NCBI GenBank assembly: GCA_002361955.1 | Contig: DESK01000059.1 | Location: 18,252-82,251 of the forward strand | Source of the DNA: Lachnospiraceae bacterium UBA3316 | GTDB lineage: Bacteria; Bacillota; Clostridia; Lachnospirales; Lachnospiraceae | DNA length: 64,000 nt | Direction: 5' to 3' | In this document: positions 59,723 to 64,000 of the stretch, piece by piece | Layout of the letters: each line of letters begins with the position of its first letter | Position numbering within the stretch: position 1 is the stretch's first letter | The notes under the pieces: generated by a model | The model's input: only the letters and a program-made list of their open reading frames with translations | What the model was told of the DNA's origin: nothing | The model's database searches: none | Program-made: the position numbers and the translations under genes

Positions 59723-61141
59723 TTATTCCCCAAACAGCAGGAAATCCCCGCAGGGCCGCTCCGCCCCGTCGGTGGGGCTGTTCAGCACATAGCCTTTGTA
59801 GGACATGGTAGCGGAACCGCCGCCGTCCAGGTTGTAGGCGAAGGTGCAGCCGTAGCTGCGGAAGATGCTGCGCATCTGGGCAAGGGTCAGTCCCGGCCCG
59901 CTGGACACCAGAAGCACATACTCCCCGGGGTGCACCATCCCCACCGCAGAGCGGGGATAGCTGCCCGTCATATCCGGGCCTGCGTAAACCTGGGGGTATC
60001 CCTGCTCATAGAGGGAGGCCGCACGCCCGTCCTTCAGCAAGATGGGGCCGAAGTTGAACGTATCCCGCACGCCCCCTCTTTTCAGCTGCGCCGCGCTTAA
60101 TCCCTGGGGCGGGCTGAACATGGTGCCGTCCGCGGCGATGGCCATCAGGGAATAGCTGGTTCCCAGGGCCTTGTTATAGATCTTTCCGTTTTTCAGCATC
60201 ACGGCGTCAAAACCAGGTTTGCCCGTGTCATAAGAAAAGGCGCTGCCATTGATGCCGATCACAGCGTTGTTGCTCTTGACGGCCTCGGAGGTGCGCTGTC
60301 TCGTCCCCCCGTAGGTTCCGTAAGAGAGGGCCGCCTTCATTTGGCTTGGGCTTGCCGTCTGCACCTGGGCCGTCCAGAAGCTCGTCCCATAACTGTAGAA
60401 CTTCTGCAGACGCAGGCGCAGAGTGCTGCTGTTATATTCAATCCGCGTGGCGTCCATCAGGGCCTTTGCGTTGATGCGCTCCTTGGTATTCAGCCGTCCT
60501 CTCTCATCTGCGTAATAATACCAGCCGCCGCTCTTTACCCAGCCGCTGTTTTTCAAAATTCCTTTTTTTGTAAAAAGATATGTATTTTTATTGATGGTCT
60601 GAAGCTTTGTCACCCGCACGCCGTTCGCGTCCAGATAGTACCTGTTTCCTTTATAGGTGATCCAGCCTGTCCGCTTCTTCCCCTTTTTCGTATAATAATA
60701 CCATTTCCCGTCGATCTGCTGCCAGCCGCCTTTAAAATTTGGAATCCACCGTCCGTTTTCGCCTAAAAATTTCTTTCCTACCCAGCAGTTCGACAGGCGG
60801 ACTCCCTTCGCGTTCACATAGTACTTCCCGTTGATCCACTGCTTCTTTGCCATCCGGCCATTCGAAAGAAAATAGTAATACTTCCCATTGATCTGCTTCC
60901 ACTTACTTCTCAGCATATTTCCCGTTTTCAGGTGAAAGTAATACTGATACTTTCCGATCGTTTGAAGTCCCAGAAGCTTTTCTCCCCTTCTATAATAGCA
61001 GCGCGCGCTTCCCTCCTGGACCCAGCCCCTCACCGGCGCGGCGTGAACCTTTGCCCCCGTCTGCATCCCTGCTGCCGCAAAAAAAAGACAGCCGGCCGCC
61101 AAAAGCGCCCGCGCTCCGTTACCCTTGATCCTCTGTTCCAT
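59723..61141 (-). CDS. Secreted phosphodiester glycosidase with cell-wall-binding repeats
   Basis: 472 residues. A signal peptide (about 1-35) is followed by seven to eight aromatic repeats of the choline/glucan-binding type (about 36-240, pattern W..INGKYYYF...G) and a C-terminal NAGPA/phosphodiester glycosidase domain (about 290-470) with VIGINGSAFS and the family motif NLDGGGSATM. Probably a surface enzyme removing sugar phosphodiesters, held to the wall through the repeats. AAAGGGGAG precedes ATG 61141. A single-gene unit, divergent from ogt. Confidence 0.88.
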   Translation of the reverse strand: MEQRIKGNGARALLAAGCLFFAAAGMQTGAKVHAAPVRGWVQEGSARCYYRRGEKLLGLQTIGKYQYYFHLKTGNMLRSKWKQINGKYYYFLSNGRMAKKQWINGKYYVNAKGVRLSNCWVGKKFLGENGRWIPNFKGGWQQIDGKWYYYTKKGKKRTGWITYKGNRYYLDANGVRVTKLQTINKNTYLFTKKGILKNSGWVKSGGWYYYADERGRLNTKERINAKALMDATRIEYNSSTLRLRLQKFYSYGTSFWTAQVQTASPSQMKAALSYGTYGGTRQRTSEAVKSNNAVIGINGSAFSYDTGKPGFDAVMLKNGKIYNKALGTSYSLMAIAADGTMFSPPQGLSAAQLKRGGVRDTFNFGPILLKDGRAASLYEQGYPQVYAGPDMTGSYPRSAVGMVHPGEYVLLVSSGPGLTLAQMRSIFRSYGCTFAYNLDGGGSATMSYKGYVLNSPTDGAERPCGDFLLFGE

Positions 61142-61182
61142 ACGTCTCCCCTTTCATGCTTTGCCAATCTCGCCTCCCAGAC

Positions 61183-61211
61183 ATTTTAACAAACTTTGCA
61201 TCTGCCTGCAA
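61183..61211 (-). promoter_or_regulatory. Predicted promoter of the glycosidase gene
   Basis: Minus strand -35 TTGCAG (61211-61206), 17-bp spacer, -10 TAAAAT (61188-61183). Its -35 is two bases from the -35 of the divergent ogt promoter. Confidence 0.6.
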
Positions 61212-61213
61212 CA

Positions 61214-61242
61214 TTGACTTCCCGCCCGTTCTGCTCTATAGT
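61214..61242 (+). promoter_or_regulatory. Predicted promoter of ogt
   Basis: -35 TTGACT (61214-61219), 17-bp spacer, -10 TATAGT (61237-61242), 28 bp before the ogt start. Confidence 0.65.
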
Positions 61243-61269
61243 AAAAGAAAACAGACGCGAGGTATCCCT

Positions 61270-61773
61270 ATGGAATATATTTCTTACTACCATTCACCCT
61301 TTGGAGCCATCACCCTGGCAAGCGACGGAGCTTCCCTGACAGGTTTATGGTTTGATACCCAAAAGCCCTCCAGGGCTTTTCTCACCGGCCAGTACACGGA
61401 AAAGGATCTGCCTGTTCTCCGGCAGGCAAAGACCTGGCTCTCTGTCTATTTTGGCGGCAAAGACCCCGGCTTCACCCCTCCCCTGGCCCTACAGGGCACC
61501 GCCTTCCGGCAGGAGGTCTGGAAGCTTCTGCTTTTGATTCCCTACGGGGAGACGGTATCCTACGGGGAGATCGCGAAAAAGATCGCGGCCCAAAGGGGGC
61601 TTTGCGCCATGTCTGCCCAGGCCGTGGGCGGCGCTGTGGGCCATAACCCTGTTAGCCTCATCGTCCCCTGCCACCGGGTAATCGGCAAGGACGGAAGCCT
61701 GACAGGCTACGGCGGCGGCATCCCCCTGAAAAAACGGCTGCTGGCCCTGGAGCAGCAGGGACAAAGCCTGTAA
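61270..61773 (+). CDS. ogt: Methylated-DNA--protein-cysteine methyltransferase
   Basis: Suicide repair enzyme that takes alkyl groups from O6-alkylguanine. 167 residues: an N-terminal RNase H-like domain and the C-terminal catalytic domain with the acceptor cysteine in IVPCHRVIG and the helix-turn-helix stretch GETVSYGEIAKKI. Start ATG 61270 with GAGG seven bases upstream; a longer frame from 61156 is rejected because the promoter lies within it. Confidence 0.94.
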   Translation: MEYISYYHSPFGAITLASDGASLTGLWFDTQKPSRAFLTGQYTEKDLPVLRQAKTWLSVYFGGKDPGFTPPLALQGTAFRQEVWKLLLLIPYGETVSYGEIAKKIAAQRGLCAMSAQAVGGAVGHNPVSLIVPCHRVIGKDGSLTGYGGGIPLKKRLLALEQQGQSL

Positions 61774-61877
61774 GGAAAGGATGAAGCATTTTTCCGTAAG
61801 TGACGCGCCAAGTGGCTGCCTGCACACATTTGGCGGCTGCCGTAAAAGTTAAGTATCTCTCTGTAAGAAACAGATTT

Positions 61878-61912
61878 GACGCCGCGCTGCTTACCGCGGG
61901 GTCTTTGTTTTT
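61878..61912 (+). terminator. Terminator of ogt
   Basis: GACGCCGCG (61878-61886) pairs with CGCGGGGTC (61895-61903) over nine positions with one mismatch and an 8-nt loop, followed by TTTGTTTTT. It is about 100 bp past the ogt stop; the gap 61774-61877 holds nothing recognised. Confidence 0.7.
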
Positions 61913-62156
61913 ACCACCCCACGTCCTCGAGCCCGCAAGAAAATATTTCCGCGTTTCTGCCAATCACCTGCGCCGCCTGTTTGGCGCTGTACCCGAAAAT
62001 ATCTCTCCCCTCCAGACGCCCCCACAGAAACCCGGCGAAAATCAGCAAGGATAAAACCAGGCGCAGAAAAAACGTACTTCCTCCGCTCTTCCTGCCTTCC
62101 TCCTTCCTCTCCCCATCCTCCAGACAGCCCAGGCAGCAGCCATACTGATCCAGCAT
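61911..62156 (-). CDS. Small single-pass membrane protein, unrecognised
   Basis: 81 residues from ATG 62156, behind GAGG nine bases upstream; ATG 62171 is an alternative. Two cysteine pairs near the N-terminus (CCLGC), a charged segment, one transmembrane helix (about 29-46, FFLRLVLSLLIFAGFLW) and a short tail ending just inside the ogt terminator. No family recognised; could be a truncated longer protein. Confidence 0.5.
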   Translation of the reverse strand: MLDQYGCCLGCLEDGERKEEGRKSGGSTFFLRLVLSLLIFAGFLWGRLEGRDIFGYSAKQAAQVIGRNAEIFSCGLEDVGW

Positions 62157-62217
62157 CTTCACACACCTCATTGTTTTTTTACACTATATCCCTCTGTATA
62201 CAAAAAAAGAACTGTTT

Positions 62218-62661
62218 CTAATCCTGCCCGTTCTTCTCCCTGTCGCTCTTGATCTCCACTATGACAATATAGTACATCACCAATATATAGATCAGCGCCG
62301 CAAGTATAAGAACGATGGCGAACCACTCCAGGGATGGCGGCAGTGCGACTGCAAAGAACAAACCAAGTACGAACAGTATATACCCCGCCCATTCCATAAC
62401 AGGAGCCATTTTTCTAAAGAAATATCGGTATACCCTCTTTTTGCAGATCTCGTTACGTTCCGATTCTCTATATCCTTTTTTCGAAAATGCGAACCACAGA
62501 CCCTTTACCAATACACTACAGCCGACAAAGCACCATATAAATCCGTAAAGCTCCCTCTCTTTCATTTGGGGGATAGCGTCATAAATGATAATGAGACCTA
62601 AAAGAACCGCTACAATCAAGTTGCCCCACCTTTTCCACCTACTCTTCCTTCTCAACTTCAT
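62218..62661 (-). CDS. Four-helix membrane protein, tandem paralogue 1
   Basis: 147 residues, basic N-terminus and about four hydrophobic segments (around 13-30, 38-58, 88-106 and 110-133). Strongly similar to the next gene: shared LYGFIWCF, RKMAPVMEWAG-like block, PPSLEWF, and the identical C-terminus EIKSDREKNGQD; the last 39 bases of the two genes are identical. Recent tandem duplication is the simplest reading. Family unknown. Confidence 0.7.
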   Translation of the reverse strand: MKLRRKSRWKRWGNLIVAVLLGLIIIYDAIPQMKERELYGFIWCFVGCSVLVKGLWFAFSKKGYRESERNEICKKRVYRYFFRKMAPVMEWAGYILFVLGLFFAVALPPSLEWFAIVLILAALIYILVMYYIVIVEIKSDREKNGQD

Positions 62662-62719
62662 ATCTTTCCCATCTCCTATCTTTCCAAAAACCTTACAGGC
62701 CTTTATTTAGAGTACGACT

Positions 62720-63145
62720 CTAATCCTGCCCGTTCTTCTCCCTGTCGCTCTTGATCTCTACTCTGATAATATAGTACATCACCAATGTATAGATCAGCGC
62801 CGCGAGCAAAAGAACGGTGACAAACCAATCCAAGGATGGCGGCAGCACAACTGCACAGAGCACCGCAAGCAAAAGCAGGATTTCTCCAGCCCATTTCATA
62901 ACTGGAGCCATTTTTCCAAAGAAATATTGGTATACTCTCTTTACACAGTTCTCCTTACGCTCCTCTTCTTTTTGCTTTTTTTCTGAAAACGTAAGCCACA
63001 AACCATCCACAAACCATTTCAGGCCAATAAAACACCAGATAAATCCGTATAGTTCCCCTTCTCGCATATCTGGTATTGCCTGAAGAATAATGATAGGACA
63101 CAAAAGAACCGTCCCGATCAATGTAGGCCACCTTTTCCTTTTCAT
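62720..63145 (-). CDS. Four-helix membrane protein, tandem paralogue 2
   Basis: 141 residues with the same topology and C-terminus as the neighbouring copy, separated by 58 bp. It begins MKRKRWPTL and lies 64 bp behind an exported protein gene at the window edge. Small multi-helix proteins duplicated behind a secreted protein gene could be immunity or processing partners; nothing in the sequence proves this. Confidence 0.7.
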   Translation of the reverse strand: MKRKRWPTLIGTVLLCPIIILQAIPDMREGELYGFIWCFIGLKWFVDGLWLTFSEKKQKEEERKENCVKRVYQYFFGKMAPVMKWAGEILLLLAVLCAVVLPPSLDWFVTVLLLAALIYTLVMYYIIRVEIKSDREKNGQD

Positions 63146-63209
63146 ATTTTTCCTATCTCCGTTCTCTCTTTCTGTTTGTTTACCTGTTTTTCAGCTTATG
63201 TATTCCCCT

Positions 63210-64000
63210 TTAATTCCAACTTACTACACTATAAGATGTGTATCCAAATAGCTGATCATGGAACAAAGCTGCCATTGCCTGGTTGCCCCATTTTCTAGGA
63301 CATGTTCCTTCATAATAATTCTTGTTTGTATTGTAGCTGCTATCTATAATATGATGACGACAGCCATTGGTATAATATGTATAATGCTTGGAATCTTTTG
63401 TATCTATCAATTTCCACTTAAAATCTGTATTTTCTGAGGCAACAGTTGTAGTTAATACCCCTTTTATTATCCCATTAACTATTGTAACACCTGCATTACC
63501 ACACATCTCGCCCAAAAATTTTTTAATAAATTTGGAAATAACATGTACAGATGATACAACTATGGTAATCAAATCGACCAATGGTCCTTTATATTTATTA
63601 ATTGTATATGTTCCTATCGTAGTTGTTTTGGTATACAAACATCTCATTCCATAATAAACTATACCACTATTTGTTGCTGCACGATATTGAATTGTACCCT
63701 TTGTTGTCCATGTAGCTGCCCTTGCTAAAACAGGCTCTTCCACTTCTTTTTCTTCCACCACAGTAATATAATCGCTTGGATGAATAACATCTGTATCACT
63801 GTTTTCACTTATTGTTTCACTGGAACCGTCAAAGAACTCGCGAATCACTATATCTTCCTGATCATGAGGAATTGTATTCTTTTGTGTCAGCACCCCGTCA
63901 ACATACTGCAAAAATACTGTATCTCCCTCGCTGGTGTCATATGTCTCAATCCTTGTATTCCCGATCTCAATGGTGCCATCCTCTACATCCTCTACATCCT
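63210..64000 (-). CDS. Putative exported protein of unknown function (5' end cut by window edge)
   Basis: 263 codons are visible; the frame is open to the right edge and the true start lies outside. The visible part begins with an acidic DVEDVEDG repeat, has a long acidic linker, then a region from about residue 100 with a hydrophobic/glycine-rich part (VTIVNGIIKGVLTTTVAS) and four cysteines. An early TTG at 63911 is not a supported start. The DNA is clearly richer in A and T than the rest of the window, a sign of possible transfer. No family recognised. Confidence 0.6.
   Translation of the reverse strand, partial: DVEDVEDGTIEIGNTRIETYDTSEGDTVFLQYVDGVLTQKNTIPHDQEDIVIREFFDGSSETISENSDTDVIHPSDYITVVEEKEVEEPVLARAATWTTKGTIQYRAATNSGIVYYGMRCLYTKTTTIGTYTINKYKGPLVDLITIVVSSVHVISKFIKKFLGEMCGNAGVTIVNGIIKGVLTTTVASENTDFKWKLIDTKDSKHYTYYTNGCRHHIIDSSYNTNKNYYEGTCPRKWGNQAMAALFHDQLFGYTSYSVVSWN

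Noticed and set aside
1..64000. tRNA, rRNA, CRISPR array, insertion sequence or prophage
   Set aside because: No cloverleaf-like TPsiC blocks, rRNA signatures, regularly spaced repeats, transposase or phage structural genes were seen on either strand by eye.

Overview
The window looks like chromosomal core DNA of a spore-forming, moderately GC-rich Clostridia species, most likely a Lachnospiraceae member. This is inferred from gene content, gene order and strong Shine-Dalgarno sites, not from any database search. Supporting markers are sporulation proteins YqfC, YqfD and a YlbJ-like protein, the order radC-mreBCD-PBP2-minCDE-rodA-mgsA, an endonuclease-type MutL beside MutS, meso-diaminopimelate dehydrogenase, SepF/YlmH, and paired radical-SAM genes next to RNase G. 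No rRNA, tRNA, CRISPR array, insertion sequence or prophage was recognised.

Layout: 1-3.1 kb holds a tyrosine recombinase cut by the left edge, then cdd, dtd and a cytidylate-kinase-like gene. 3.2-9.4 kb is a minus-strand division and housekeeping run (HlyD-like protein, yggS, sepF, ylmH, aroB, lspA, rluD). 9.5-10.2 kb has a small DUF378 membrane protein on the plus strand and a small P-loop protein on the minus strand. 10.3-20.9 kb is a cell-shape and division cluster (radC, mreBCD, PBP2, minCDE, rodA, mgsA, D,D-carboxypeptidase). 21.0-32.3 kb carries miaB-mutS-mutL-miaA, a methionine-gamma-lyase-like enzyme and two flavoproteins. 32.5-44.4 kb holds metabolic and sporulation genes (M14 peptidase, folate cyclo-ligase, proB, pyridoxal kinase, a flippase, DUF3048 lipoprotein, ybeY, phoH, yqfDC, DUF2284, YkgJ, ddh). 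44.5-51.7 kb is a run of rRNA-modification and signalling genes (SDR, YgiQ radical SAM, HAD phosphatase, rsuA, rsmF, small (p)ppGpp synthetase, M23 peptidase). 51.9-59.2 kb has ylbJ on the plus strand, then coaD and rsmD on the minus strand, then a plus-strand run of two radical-SAM-related genes, RNase G and a TlpA-like lipoprotein. From 59.2 kb the DNA becomes accessory: a non-coding stretch, a repeat-bearing phosphodiester glycosidase, ogt, a small membrane protein, two tandem paralogous membrane proteins and an AT-rich exported protein cut by the right edge.

How the genes work together: the shape cluster joins the elongation machinery (MreBCD, PBP2, RodA) with the Min division-site system; the 21-32 kb block joins mismatch repair to tRNA A37 modification. 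Sporulation links are supported both by gene identity and by sigma-E-like promoters before yqfC and ylbJ.

The most interesting signals are regulatory. The promoter of the miaB-mutS-mutL-miaA run sits exactly between two 13-bp inverted repeats. A second promoter sits inside a 12-bp inverted-repeat pair in the 59.2-59.7 kb gap. The right edge carries a possible exported-effector plus duplicated membrane-protein module. All three are hypotheses that need data from outside this window.
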